In this document: positions 23,603 to 32,772 of the stretch, one piece after another
How the letters are laid out: every line of letters begins with the position of its first letter
How positions within the stretch are numbered: position 1 is the stretch's first letter
NCBI GenBank assembly: GCA_003660975.1
Contig: QMVG01000007.1
Span: 1 to 42,634 of the forward strand
Length of the DNA: 42,634 bases
Direction: 5' to 3'
Source of the DNA: Microcaldota archaeon
Lineage (GTDB): Archaea; B1Sed10-29; B47-G15
Translations under genes and position numbers: made by a program
The notes under the pieces: model-generated
Database searches by the model: none
What the model was told of the DNA's origin: nothing
What the model saw: only the letters and a program-made list of their open reading frames with translations

Positions 23603-25795
23603 TCACGCTCCTGCATTCCTTCTGTTTCTTATGGCGCTTGTTATTCTCTGTCTTATCAGCGCTGGGTTTAATACATCTTCCTTTTTTATCGTGGCATTTC
23701 TAAGTCTCTCGTCAAGTATGCCCAATCTTCCCTGCCCATACTTCTGCAGTACTTTGCTAATGCCTTTTCTGCTAATTTTTGTTTTTACTGCTGAGCGCCA
23801 TGCCTTTGTTATCCTTTGCCTCAAGGTTGCCTCAACCTGCTTTGCGCCTGTATACTCTGCCTTTGCAGCGCTTAGGTTCTTATTCAAAAGAGCCTTCTGT
23901 GCTTTTATTATCCTATCTCTGTATTCATAGAACTTCCTTCTGATAGCACTTACATCTCCGCCTTTTGCTTTTATTGCTGCCACTAACCTCTCCGCATTCC
24001 TCTCTGCCCTGCGCAGTCTGTTTCTGAGCAATACTCTTTGTTTTTTCAAAAACTCGCTTCTTGACAAGGCGAAGTGCCTCTGTATCTCATTCCTTACTCT
24101 CTTTGCTTCAGTTATATTCCCGCTTTCTATAGCTGAAATATATTTCTGCTTTTCCTCTTCCATTTGCTGTAGCCTGCTTTCCATCAGGCTGACATTCAGA
24201 CCCCTGTTGTAGAGCCTGTTAATCTTTTCCTTCAGCAGACAGATGTGCAGCTCTATTATCTTTCTCTCAACATCTTTCAACTGCTGGACAATGTTTTGCC
24301 ACTGCTCTCTCCTTTCCTGCTTGTAGCTCTCTCTTATCTGCTTTATCCTAGACCTTATCTCATTAGCGTACTGGTCCAAGCCCTCAATTTCATGCGCCTT
24401 GGTCCTGAACTCCCTTATCTTTTCCTTCATCTCTCTAACCAAAGGCTTTAATTCGCCCGCATCGGCATCCTTCATTTCACTTGCAATTGAAGATGCATCA
24501 TGCCTTATGCTTTTCAGCTCAGTGGAGTCTATGCCATATTCATCTGCCACAGCAATGACTGCGTCCATCTCCTCTATGATCTGCTCTGCGTAGAACTTGT
24601 CAAGAGCCGCACCAGCGTTGCTCCTTAACCTAAGGAATGCTCGCCTGCCCTGTCTCATAATCCTCCTCAATTCCTCTGAGCAGACAGATTCCTTTCTCCT
24701 AATCTTAGGAGCTTTTACGACAGACGCAAACAACTCTTCTCCTGATGCCTCACTGCTGTCACACTCTCCAACGTAGTCAACCTCCACTCCTGCTGCCTCT
24801 GCCATACACTCGTTTGAATAGGTTTTTCCGTCAATGCCACAGACAGGGTCATACTCCATGGTGCATGCAACTATTGGAGTTGTGATTACATTAGTTCCTC
24901 CGCCTACTGACGCTGCTGCCCCTGTCTCGCTCTCTGCTGCACCCTGCGATTCCTCTTCAGCGCAGTGATACTCTACTTCAGCAGTAGCAGTCAAAGTATT
25001 CTGGGCTACAAAAGTAGGAGTCACGCTCTTAAGGGTCACAGTAAGCCTTCCTACTTTTACAGAGCTGCCTGTATTTACTGTCTTCTCAACTGTCTGGCCG
25101 TCAGATGTAATCCTAAACTTTGCCTGAGAGGTAGAGGCCAAAAGCAGTTCAACTGAGCCGCAGTCTGTTTTCATTACCTCTCCTACCTTTATGAAAGGGC
25201 CTGATACGCTCAGACACTCATACTCGCAGGAAACAATAACTGTCTGGATGTTTTGCTCTGTGAAGCCTGCCTCTGCTGAGTGGACAGTTATCTTTAAGTT
25301 GCCAATAGTAACTGAGCTTCCTACGTTTACTGTCTTTGTAGTTGTATATCCTCCTGAGCTTATTGAGAAAGTAGCTGACTTTCCAGGTGAAGCTATGTTC
25401 AATGTAAACGAACCGCAGTTTGTATGAACTGTGTCTCCTGCTGTCATTATTGGGTGAGTAGTGCTTGATGCACTTAGACACTCATACTCGTAGGAAACTA
25501 TGCCTGTCTGGATGTTTTGCCCTGTGAAGCCTATCTCTGCTGAGTGGACAGTTATCTTTAAGTTGCCTACGGTAACTGAGCTTCCTACGTTTACTGTCTC
25601 TGTAGCTGTCTGTGCCCCTGAGCTTATTGAGAAAGTGGCTGACTTTCCGGGTGAAACCATATTCAATTTAAATGAACCACAGTTCGTCTGAACTGTGTCT
25701 CCTGATGTCATTATTGGGTGTGCTGCGACTGCTGTCCCTACAAAGGCAAGCAAGACAAGCGCTGTGAAGACCAAAACAGGTCCTCTTAAAGCCAA
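23603..25795 (-). CDS. Secreted repeat protein with Kazal domain
   Basis: The 730-residue protein starts at TTG 25795, supported by AGGAGGTG 5-6 nt upstream. A signal peptide (1-25) is followed by three copies of a beta domain of about 86-88 residues (about 26-113, 114-199, 200-285), two of them nearly identical, each with NCGSF/DCGSV and EYECL-type cysteines. A Kazal-type inhibitor domain follows (about 311-344, with EYDPVCGIDGKTYSNEC), and then long charged coiled-coil helices (about 370-700). Kazal domains block serine proteases. A strong TATA (GATTTATATAATAAC, about 25862-25876) and long leader suggest high expression. Confidence 0.82.
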   Translation of the reverse strand: MALRGPVLVFTALVLLAFVGTAVAAHPIMTSGDTVQTNCGSFKLNMVSPGKSATFSISSGAQTATETVNVGSSVTVGNLKITVHSAEIGFTGQNIQTGIVSYEYECLSASSTTHPIMTAGDTVHTNCGSFTLNIASPGKSATFSISSGGYTTTKTVNVGSSVTIGNLKITVHSAEAGFTEQNIQTVIVSCEYECLSVSGPFIKVGEVMKTDCGSVELLLASTSQAKFRITSDGQTVEKTVNTGSSVKVGRLTVTLKSVTPTFVAQNTLTATAEVEYHCAEEESQGAAESETGAAASVGGGTNVITTPIVACTMEYDPVCGIDGKTYSNECMAEAAGVEVDYVGECDSSEASGEELFASVVKAPKIRRKESVCSEELRRIMRQGRRAFLRLRSNAGAALDKFYAEQIIEEMDAVIAVADEYGIDSTELKSIRHDASSIASEMKDADAGELKPLVREMKEKIREFRTKAHEIEGLDQYANEIRSRIKQIRESYKQERREQWQNIVQQLKDVERKIIELHICLLKEKINRLYNRGLNVSLMESRLQQMEEEKQKYISAIESGNITEAKRVRNEIQRHFALSRSEFLKKQRVLLRNRLRRAERNAERLVAAIKAKGGDVSAIRRKFYEYRDRIIKAQKALLNKNLSAAKAEYTGAKQVEATLRQRITKAWRSAVKTKISRKGISKVLQKYGQGRLGILDERLRNATIKKEDVLNPALIRQRITSAIRNRRNAGA
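25199..25720 (-). repeat. Tandem in-gene duplication, 264-bp period
   Basis: Two direct nucleotide repeats inside the Kazal protein gene align with a 264-bp offset (for example the TGTCTGGATGTTTTGC word at 25241 and 25505). They are about 85-90% alike by eye, so the duplication is recent. A third, more diverged copy lies at about 24941-25198. The repeat encodes one beta domain of 86-88 residues. Confidence 0.8.
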
Positions 25796-25861
25796 ATAAA
25801 CACCTCCTGCTTTATTTGCATTGCTGAATCAATTTTGATGTACTCTTACTATGAAGGAGTG

Positions 25862-25876
25862 TTATTATATAAATCT
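25862..25876 (-). promoter_or_regulatory. TATA box of the Kazal protein gene
   Basis: On the minus strand GATTTATATAATAAC lies about 70-80 bp before the TTG start, which predicts a leader of roughly 50 nt carrying the AGGAGGTG site. Most other first genes here look leaderless, so this promoter type stands out. Confidence 0.5.
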
Positions 25877-25882
25877 TTTCTA

Positions 25883-28084
25883 TTATTCTCTGAATTCTGT
25901 GAGCAACAGCTGTCTTATTCTCTTCGCTTTCTTTTCCCCCAAACCGCGCACTCTCCTCAGCTCCCTCTCAGTGGCATTAAAGACAGCTGAGACAGAGCCA
26001 AATCTTTTGAGTAATTCCTCTGCTGCTTTTGGACCTACATTAGGCAGAGAGGAAACAATGTATTTCTGCCACTCAGAAATGGATGCCTTTGGTTTCTCTC
26101 CGCGAAGGTGGGGTGATGAACCTTCTTCCTTTTCCTGTTTTGCCAACAGTGCGATAAACTTGGCTGTTTCAACTATGCTCCTGCTGAAGAGCAAAGCAAC
26201 GCCGTGCTTAACTATGAGAGAGACTAGAGCACCTCTTAGAGCATTGTCATTGACCTTTCTCTCATGCTCGTAGATATCTCCCTCAACAATAATAACAGGC
26301 AGTTCAAACTGCTCCCTCATTAACCTAACTTGCTTGAACAGCCTTCCATCAATGATGCTCTGAACAAAATCAGACGCGCTTTTTCTCTCAATCACAATTC
26401 TGTCGCTTATTATATAATCTCCAACTTTCAAAGCGTGCTGCTTTACTCTTATTCCCTCATCAACTAAGGCCCTTATGATTCCTGATGGTGCTTCCCTGTA
26501 ATCCACAAAAACAGACAGCTCTTCAGGGCTTCCCTCAACGTAATTGTCTAGTGTAGTTTGGCTGTCTTTCTTTATCTCAATCCTATTGCTCATCTTTTGA
26601 AGGATTTTATACATCCTTTCCTCCTTATTTCTGCTTGCCCAGTAATATGCCTCGTCTGCTGTCTTCTCAGTCATTAAAACAGTAACCTTGCCCTCATGCT
26701 TTCTGCCAGTCCTGCCTTTTCTTTGAATTAACCTTATCTCTGAAGGGACTGGCTCATAGAATATAACATGGTCAACGCTTGGTATGTCAAGACCTTCCTC
26801 TCCTATGCTGGTCATTATAATAACTGGAAACTCCCCTTCCCTGAATCGCTTTATCAGGGCCTTTTGTTCCTTCTGCGAAAGGCCTTTGTCCTTATTTCTT
26901 GTTGCCTGCCCTATAAACTTCTCTGCTCTTATCCCCCTGCTGTTAATCAACTCTTTAAGGTACTGCGCTGTCTCCCTGTAGTGTGCAAAAACAATAACGC
27001 TCTCATTGTTCCTGACGCTTTTCTCCACTTCCCCTAAGAGCATCAAGACCTTTGGGTGCTCTACTCCTCTCTTCTTTAAATCGCTCAGCTCAACGATTGC
27101 CTGCTGTATGGCAGGGTGTGAAAGTATACTGCGGCTGGCTCTGCTTTTTTCATAACGCAGCTTGCTGAGAAAATTTAAGGTCTGGCTTACGCCCTGCGTC
27201 TGACACAGTTCCAAGGCATGCTGCACCTTAATCAACGAGGCCAGCACTGAAATAAAATGATACGCGGAAGGGTTTTCAGATGTTTTCCTCGCAAGCTCAT
27301 TCTGCAGAGATATCAATTGTTTTTTTAAAGGGAGGCCTCTCAATGTTCTTATCTTCAATCCAGCGTCCTTGAGGGCCTTGCTTTTTTCTCTCAAAAACTC
27401 CTCAAGCAGTCTGGCAACACTAAGCAGTTCTGGATTTAACTCACTTTTTCTCCAAAACAGCTTTTTCTTGTGAATATACGGCTCAACGTCTGGGTCACTT
27501 TCTGTTCTTATTTCTATGTGCTTGATGCCCAAATTCTTCTTGACTTCATTTATTTTATTTCTATTGGCTCCTGGTGAAGCTGTAAGTGCCAGAATTAGAG
27601 GGTGCCTTGCCTCTTTAAGATACCTTTCTCCAATATATGTATATGCATAATCACCTACTGCCCTGTGGGCCTCGTCAAAAACGACAATGGATACGTCTTT
27701 TAGAGATATTCTATTTTCCTCCAGGTCATTGGCTATTGTCTGGGGAGTAGCAGAGACAACCCTTGCCTTTTCCCATATCTTCTTCCTCTCTTCTGCTCTT
27801 ACCTCTCCTGTTAACAGCACGATTTCTGCCTCATCTATGTCAAGTATCTCTTTAAGGCTGTGCTGATGCTGTTGGGCCAGCGGTTTTGTTGGGGCCAAAA
27901 ATAGGGCCTTTCCCCTCCTCAACCTGCTTGCAATAACTATGGAAGCAATAACGGTTTTGCCAAGAGCAGTAGGTGCAACAACGAGAGTGTTTCCTTTTTC
28001 AAGCACTGCCTTTGCTATGTTCACCTGATACTCTCTTCTCTCTATCGTGTTTTTCTTTATGTTGGGAAAGTCCAAATATGCCAT
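25883..28084 (-). CDS. hef: Hef helicase-nuclease
   Basis: The 733-residue protein acts on stalled replication forks. Its SF2 helicase part has APTALGKTV (about 37-45), FDEAHRAVGDYAY and the motif VI region IQRKGRTGR. Then comes an XPF/ERCC4 nuclease with GDYIIS and VIERKSASDF (about 553-573), and C-terminal tandem helix-hairpin-helix (LPNVGPKAAEELL and VRGLGEKKAKRIRQLL). All expected nuclease residues are present, so it is the intact archaeal form rather than an inactive FANCM. Its ATG lies 1 nt after the stop of the upstream HD phosphohydrolase gene: one operon, probably nucleotide pool plus fork repair. Confidence 0.95.
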   Translation of the reverse strand: MAYLDFPNIKKNTIERREYQVNIAKAVLEKGNTLVVAPTALGKTVIASIVIASRLRRGKALFLAPTKPLAQQHQHSLKEILDIDEAEIVLLTGEVRAEERKKIWEKARVVSATPQTIANDLEENRISLKDVSIVVFDEAHRAVGDYAYTYIGERYLKEARHPLILALTASPGANRNKINEVKKNLGIKHIEIRTESDPDVEPYIHKKKLFWRKSELNPELLSVARLLEEFLREKSKALKDAGLKIRTLRGLPLKKQLISLQNELARKTSENPSAYHFISVLASLIKVQHALELCQTQGVSQTLNFLSKLRYEKSRASRSILSHPAIQQAIVELSDLKKRGVEHPKVLMLLGEVEKSVRNNESVIVFAHYRETAQYLKELINSRGIRAEKFIGQATRNKDKGLSQKEQKALIKRFREGEFPVIIMTSIGEEGLDIPSVDHVIFYEPVPSEIRLIQRKGRTGRKHEGKVTVLMTEKTADEAYYWASRNKEERMYKILQKMSNRIEIKKDSQTTLDNYVEGSPEELSVFVDYREAPSGIIRALVDEGIRVKQHALKVGDYIISDRIVIERKSASDFVQSIIDGRLFKQVRLMREQFELPVIIVEGDIYEHERKVNDNALRGALVSLIVKHGVALLFSRSIVETAKFIALLAKQEKEEGSSPHLRGEKPKASISEWQKYIVSSLPNVGPKAAEELLKRFGSVSAVFNATERELRRVRGLGEKKAKRIRQLLLTEFRE

Positions 28085-28085
28085 G

Positions 28086-29297
28086 TCAATCCTCTATTGC
28101 CTTTTTTACTTCCTGTCTTACTTTTGGAAGGTACTTATCCAATGTATAAACAGCAAATGCAGGTGCAACCATGCGCTTGTTTAACAAGGACTTGATGAGC
28201 TCTGACATCTCTGACAAGTTAACTATCTCTCCATTTTTTCTTAGCACCTTAACCTTTGTTTCTTCCTGCGTTTTCTTTTTTATTGACTGAAAGTGGGAGT
28301 CAAGCATCACGTAATCGCTCTTAATCCCTGATTTTTTGGCTATCTCCTCTTCAAAAGCTCTTGGATCAGATGCAATGTTCTTTATTTTCTCTCTTTTTTC
28401 ATCGTTTAAATCAATCTCTGAAAGTAAATACGCTGTTTTGAACAGTCTTCTCAGAACAATTCTGTCATAAATCTCCTTTGCGAAACTGTCCCCCTCTTTC
28501 AGTGCAAGCATCAGTTCCATATCATTGTACTCCTCCCAGTTTGGATGCCTGTCCTTCACTCTAGTAAAAGCCCTCTGTAGCATTTCGGCAGCAATCCTCA
28601 CCGTGTGGTGTGCGTAAACATTGGTGTACATGTGGTTTCTCGCAATGAGCATGCTCTCAACACTGTCAACCGCCTTTTCCATTATGCAGAATTGCCCGTC
28701 TGCTATAACAAATGTAGTCATAAGCCTCTCCACGTCCACTGCGCCAAAATGCACCCCTGTAAAGTATGCATCTCTCGGCAAGTAGTCAAGCCTGTCTGCG
28801 TCAATATCTGCTGCTATTATGTGCTGGAGGTTCTGGTTTGGGTGCTTCTTTCTCACGAGCTCTGCTACCTCTTTTGCTTCTATGCCGTGCCTCTCCAGCA
28901 TTGAAGGAATCTCGCCCGAGCCATCTATCGTGAAGCTGATCTTTCCTGTTATCAGATCTGCCCCTCTTTCTTCATGCTCCTTTTCCTGAAAGCGGGTTAA
29001 AGCATGGGAAAAAGGGGGGTGGCCTATGTCGTGAAGCATAGCAGCTGCCTTCAAAATATTCCTCTCATCTTCTGAAAATCCCATATATGAGGCAATTGTT
29101 GAGGCAAGGTAGGACACGCCCACAGCGTGAAGAATCCTGCTGTGCGTAGCCCCTGGGTAAACGAGGTATGTCAGGTCCAATTGCTTTATATGAGAAAGCC
29201 TTTGCAGCTCAGGGCTATTTAAAAGTTCCAACTGCAGCTTATCAAGCATAATGCTCCCATGAATTGGGTCTCTTATAAATTTCACGTCCCTGCCCAT
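28086..29297 (-). CDS. HD phosphohydrolase (COG1078, dNTPase-like)
   Basis: The start is ATG 29297 (MGRDVKFIRDPIHG); the longer frame to 29363 would add residues absent from the family. The 403-residue protein has His in THSRILHAVGV, the HD pair in AMLHDIGHPPFSHAL and Asp in DIDADRLDYLPRDAYFTG, typical of SAMHD1/dGTPase relatives that hydrolyse deoxynucleotides. There is no Shine-Dalgarno site, and an AT-rich box precedes the ATG. It is coupled to hef. Confidence 0.9.
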   Translation of the reverse strand: MGRDVKFIRDPIHGSIMLDKLQLELLNSPELQRLSHIKQLDLTYLVYPGATHSRILHAVGVSYLASTIASYMGFSEDERNILKAAAMLHDIGHPPFSHALTRFQEKEHEERGADLITGKISFTIDGSGEIPSMLERHGIEAKEVAELVRKKHPNQNLQHIIAADIDADRLDYLPRDAYFTGVHFGAVDVERLMTTFVIADGQFCIMEKAVDSVESMLIARNHMYTNVYAHHTVRIAAEMLQRAFTRVKDRHPNWEEYNDMELMLALKEGDSFAKEIYDRIVLRRLFKTAYLLSEIDLNDEKREKIKNIASDPRAFEEEIAKKSGIKSDYVMLDSHFQSIKKKTQEETKVKVLRKNGEIVNLSEMSELIKSLLNKRMVAPAFAVYTLDKYLPKVRQEVKKAIED

Positions 29298-29374
29298 GAT
29301 TAAATTATATACTAATCTATTTTTATCAGTGATGTTGCAAAAAGTTTTTAATAAGAAGGGCATTAATTTCTACG

Positions 29375-29908
29375 ATGAAAAGAAATGACTTAAAGAAAAA
29401 GCTCGGCAGAAGGGTTAGATATCTTGACGTGTTATCAAAAAAAGTAAGGGGAGAAAAACATTACGTTGGCTTCAGGAGCTTCAACGCAGAGGTGGAAAAG
29501 GGCAGAGTAAAGTGCGGCAACCCTGACGTAAGATTGGCTCTTGTGGAACCTCTTAAGAAATTATTGGAGAAAAATGATGCAGAGCGCATATTCGACCTGG
29601 CGTTGGAGTTCTCTGCTAAGCAGAGATATGACCCAGACGACGTCATAAAATTTGTGATTGAGTACTCAAAAGCTTGGAAGAGGGGAGAGTTTAAAAAGCC
29701 AGAGATTAAGAGAACAAAGAAGCCCCCTATTGAAAAAGTAATTGAAAGAAACCTAAGCAAAGGCGTGCGGATAGACCAGCTGGAAAGGGCCTTACGCGTT
29801 ATGTATCCAAACCTGCCTGAAAATGAAATAAGGAAGAGGATAGAAAAGTATATACGCAAGCTCAGGGAAAGGGAAGATAAAAGGAGGAGAGGCCTTACTC
29901 CAAAGTGA
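29375..29908 (+). CDS. Basic helical protein, unknown
   Basis: A 177-residue protein rich in Lys/Arg, with two helical blocks: about 45-95 (LALVEPLKKLLEKNDAERIF and a DPDDVIKFVIEYSKAW segment) and about 118-170 with an R-rich end. The layout suggests an RNA- or DNA-binding protein. It is divergent from the HD phosphohydrolase gene and its stop overlaps AlaX by 14 bp. No family recognised. The ATG at 29375 lies just after an AT-rich TATA-like stretch. Confidence 0.7.
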   Translation: MKRNDLKKKLGRRVRYLDVLSKKVRGEKHYVGFRSFNAEVEKGRVKCGNPDVRLALVEPLKKLLEKNDAERIFDLALEFSAKQRYDPDDVIKFVIEYSKAWKRGEFKKPEIKRTKKPPIEKVIERNLSKGVRIDQLERALRVMYPNLPENEIRKRIEKYIRKLREREDKRRRGLTPK

Positions 29909-30602
29909 AAATGAGCCTTGTGGTATCAGCGCCTTTATTTTCTGTTTTTATTATGTTGATGTGCCCTATCTCCTTCGTGTTTCTGACATGGGTGCCTGCA
30001 CAGGGGTCTATGTCATAGCCATCTATTACAACAAGACGCACGTCCTTTATGAAGGAAGGCAGCCTTTCAAACATCCTGCGCCTTCTTTCATCAACTCTCC
30101 TTATCATGTCTTCTCTTGTTGTCATCTCTATCCTTATCTCTCTCGCTTCGTCAACTGCTCTGTTGAACCTGTTAACGATATCTTCAAGCATATGCCTATC
30201 TGGCTTGAATGGTTTGAAGTCCACCCTTGATCGCTCAGTACCTATCTGATTGCCAGCAACCTCTGCACCGTAGTTGTCAAGCACTATGGCAGAGAGCAAG
30301 TGTTCTGCTGAATGCATGCGCATATGTTTATATCTTCTGTCCCAGTCCAAGTGGCAATGGACAAGGCTTCCAACAGGGATAACCTCAGAAACATAGTGTT
30401 TAACTATTCCCTTTTCTTTCGCGACTCTGCTTACTTCTATTTTCCTTCCTTCCCAAATTAAAAAGCCCTTGTCAGAGGGCTGTCCTCCTCCCTCTGGATA
30501 AAAGCAACTTCTGTCAAGAACAATGTAATTTTCAGCTGATACAAGCACTTCTGCATCACATTCTTTTATGTAATTGTCCTTCATATGCAAAAGCTCTGTC
30601 AT
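29895..30602 (-). CDS. alaX: Alanyl-tRNA editing protein AlaX
   Basis: The 235-residue protein hydrolyses mischarged seryl/glycyl-tRNA(Ala) in trans. Zinc ligands are His97 and His101 (HSAEH) and Cys201 and His205 (CAGTH). It has the Gly-rich FYPEGGGQPSDKG motif (about 34-46) of the N-terminal barrel, so it is the longer AlaX-M type. GAGGT lies 6 nt upstream of the ATG. It is the third gene after a membrane protein and a radical SAM gene, all minus strand and tightly packed. Confidence 0.92.
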   Translation of the reverse strand: MTELLHMKDNYIKECDAEVLVSAENYIVLDRSCFYPEGGGQPSDKGFLIWEGRKIEVSRVAKEKGIVKHYVSEVIPVGSLVHCHLDWDRRYKHMRMHSAEHLLSAIVLDNYGAEVAGNQIGTERSRVDFKPFKPDRHMLEDIVNRFNRAVDEAREIRIEMTTREDMIRRVDERRRRMFERLPSFIKDVRLVVIDGYDIDPCAGTHVRNTKEIGHINIIKTENKGADTTRLIFTLE

Positions 30603-30611
30603 AAAAATACC

Positions 30612-31355
30612 TCACAAGCTCTCAACAACACCATCAATTGTTTTTATAGCTATTTCCTTGGTGTACGGCTTGCACTTCTTGGCAATCTCCTTCAATTTTT
30701 CTTCAGAGCTGACCTCCTCAAGCACAGAGGGGTCAACAACAGCTCTTGAAGCATCCAATTGCTGGAGAAGGTACCTATCACAGTTCCTTCCAATGTCTTG
30801 AGCTATCTTGACAATGTCATGCTCGTGAAGTAAAGCAGGAACAAAGGTCGTCTTGCACTCAAAGAAAAATTTCAAAGCAGGTCTTACCTCAAATATTTGC
30901 CTTATGCCTGTTAATACTTTTTCAGGGTCAATGCCTCCTAAAAGCTTTTTGTAATGGTTTTTTCTATGCAAAGGGGCTTTAATGTCAAGAGACAGGTAAT
31001 CCAGAGCGTTTTGAGTGGCCATTTTTATAACAGCCCCTGCATTTTCCCCGTTTGTGTTAAGCTTTATCTTCAGACCTTCCTCTTTAAATGACTTTGCAAG
31101 AAAAATTAAAGCCTCTTCCTGCTCTGTTGCTTCGCCTCCATCAAACGTGACTGCCTCTATAAGCTGCCTCTGTTCCATGACTTGGTTAAAAACATCTTCA
31201 ACAGAGTAATCCTTACATGTCAGAGGGTCTAGAATGTCTTTTTCATAGCAAAAAGGACACCTGTATCTGCAACCTCCAAAGTAAATCACAGCTGACGACA
31301 AGCCAGGCCACTCCAGCGTAGAGACATTAACTATCCTGCCTATTTTAACGTCCAT
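30612..31355 (-). CDS. Radical SAM activating-enzyme homologue (NrdG/PflA-like)
   Basis: With start ATG 31355 the protein is 247 residues. Cys29, Cys33 and Cys36 form the C-x3-C-x2-C SAM motif (GGCRYRCPFC), and DGGEATEQ follows as the SAM-contacting GGE segment. The closest families are COG1180 glycyl-radical-enzyme activases, including the anaerobic ribonucleotide reductase activase. No glycyl-radical enzyme is in the window, while nrdJ is. Its target is thus unknown. Genes above and below are on the same strand. Confidence 0.82.
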   Translation of the reverse strand: MDVKIGRIVNVSTLEWPGLSSAVIYFGGCRYRCPFCYEKDILDPLTCKDYSVEDVFNQVMEQRQLIEAVTFDGGEATEQEEALIFLAKSFKEEGLKIKLNTNGENAGAVIKMATQNALDYLSLDIKAPLHRKNHYKKLLGGIDPEKVLTGIRQIFEVRPALKFFFECKTTFVPALLHEHDIVKIAQDIGRNCDRYLLQQLDASRAVVDPSVLEEVSSEEKLKEIAKKCKPYTKEIAIKTIDGVVESL

Positions 31356-31378
31356 AATTATCTTATGCAAAAAGAGGT

Positions 31379-31972
31379 TTATATCTCAACCGTATGTCCT
31401 ATGTCTCTGAGGCTTTTAACCCTTTTTTCATAAGGTCTTTTCTCATACTTTTGCATGTATGCTATAATGAGGATCATAAGCACAAAAAGCAGGAATGCAG
31501 AGACGATGCTGAATTTAAAATTTGTTTCAAGTAATCTTGATATAATCTCTCTCTCCAAGTTAATTGAGAGTTTGCTTAGCAGGGGACCTTCAAAGAGCAA
31601 TTTTACGAGAGACGCATAACAGAAAAGAATCAAAGAGCTGATGGCCGAACTTATCTTCACAATTTGCAGTATGGCCTTTGCCTTTCTCTCTGAGAGGTAT
31701 GTCAGCACGAAGATTATGAACGAGAGGGCAAGAGAAATGAGGAAAAGGTCAATGCTGAGGTTGTAAATCTCAAACATAGAGTTTTCGAATACCAAAAGAA
31801 AAGCAAGCGGCCCCAAAAATGCATATGCCTGCTCAACTATTCTGCTTTCAACAAGCTGCGAGCTGTCATATTCTCCCAATATATTTAAGCTTTCAGTAGC
31901 AATTGCAAAGCTAAGGAATGCCAAAATGGCAATAATCAGGAAAACTGTTGAAAGCAGATGTGCAAACCTCAT
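31379..31972 (-). CDS. Multi-pass membrane protein
   Basis: The 197-residue protein has an N-terminal hydrophobic helix (about 5-28) and three to four further helices (about 47-67, 70-92, 103-125, 153-172), then a basic C-terminal tail. No family is recognised. It precedes the radical SAM gene by 24 bp and is divergent from rio1, so it heads the AlaX unit. Confidence 0.65.
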   Translation of the reverse strand: MRFAHLLSTVFLIIAILAFLSFAIATESLNILGEYDSSQLVESRIVEQAYAFLGPLAFLLVFENSMFEIYNLSIDLFLISLALSFIIFVLTYLSERKAKAILQIVKISSAISSLILFCYASLVKLLFEGPLLSKLSINLEREIISRLLETNFKFSIVSAFLLFVLMILIIAYMQKYEKRPYEKRVKSLRDIGHTVEI

Positions 31973-32022
31973 AAGCTGATTACTGCATATTCATTTAAAT
32001 CTATTTCTCCAAAAAGATAACT

Positions 32023-32772
32023 ATGAACTGGGAGAATGAATTGAAAAAGCTCAGGGTGAAAAGACAGAAGGATTCAGAGCACTTCAAAATTTTCCAGAGA
32101 GTATTTGATGAGTATACAATAAAAAATATCAGAACTTTGATCGATAGGGGGATATTCAGGGCTTTAGACTTTCCAGTGAGCACTGGCAAGGAAGCAGATG
32201 TTTACAGAGGAAGCACGAGAGCAGGAGGTTATGTGGCTGTTAAAATCTACAGAATAGAGACAGGAGATTTCAAGAACATGTGGGAATATATTCTGGGAGA
32301 CCCAAGGTTTAAGAAGGTTGGCAAGGGAAAAAGGGCCCTTATAAGAGAGTGGTGCAAAAAGGAGTTCAGGAATCTAAGCGAAGCTTACAACATTGGCATA
32401 AGGGTTCCGCAGCCATTCGCGTTTAAAGAAAATGTTCTTGTTATGGAGTTCATAGGGGAAAACGGTGAAGCTTCGCCACTGTTAAAAGATGTCAAGGTAA
32501 AGCAGCCAAAAGCATTAATAGATGAAGTCATCACATTCATACAAAGGATGTACTCAGAAATACGCCTGGTGCATGCAGACATTTCTGAGTTTAATATAAT
32601 GATGAAAGGAGAAAAACCTTACCTTATTGACATGGGCCAAGCTGTTAATCTAAAACACCCCAGAGCCCTTGAATTTTTAAAGAGAGATTTATATAACGTT
32701 GAGAGGATGGCAAAAAAGATGAGTGTAGAAGTGGACCACGAAAAAATGTATAGGCAGATTGTAGGTGTTTAG
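32023..32772 (+). CDS. rio1: Rio1-type serine kinase/ATPase
   Basis: The 249-residue RIO kinase has the nucleotide loop STGKEADVYRG (53-63), Lys74 (VAVKIYR), the catalytic motif HADISEFN (Asp186, Asn191) and the metal Asp203 in LIDMGQ. RIO1 acts in late maturation of the small ribosomal subunit. It ends at TAG directly followed by the GTG start of the KH gene, the conserved archaeal order rio1-KH. The ATG start is at 32023. Confidence 0.94.
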   Translation: MNWENELKKLRVKRQKDSEHFKIFQRVFDEYTIKNIRTLIDRGIFRALDFPVSTGKEADVYRGSTRAGGYVAVKIYRIETGDFKNMWEYILGDPRFKKVGKGKRALIREWCKKEFRNLSEAYNIGIRVPQPFAFKENVLVMEFIGENGEASPLLKDVKVKQPKALIDEVITFIQRMYSEIRLVHADISEFNIMMKGEKPYLIDMGQAVNLKHPRALEFLKRDLYNVERMAKKMSVEVDHEKMYRQIVGV

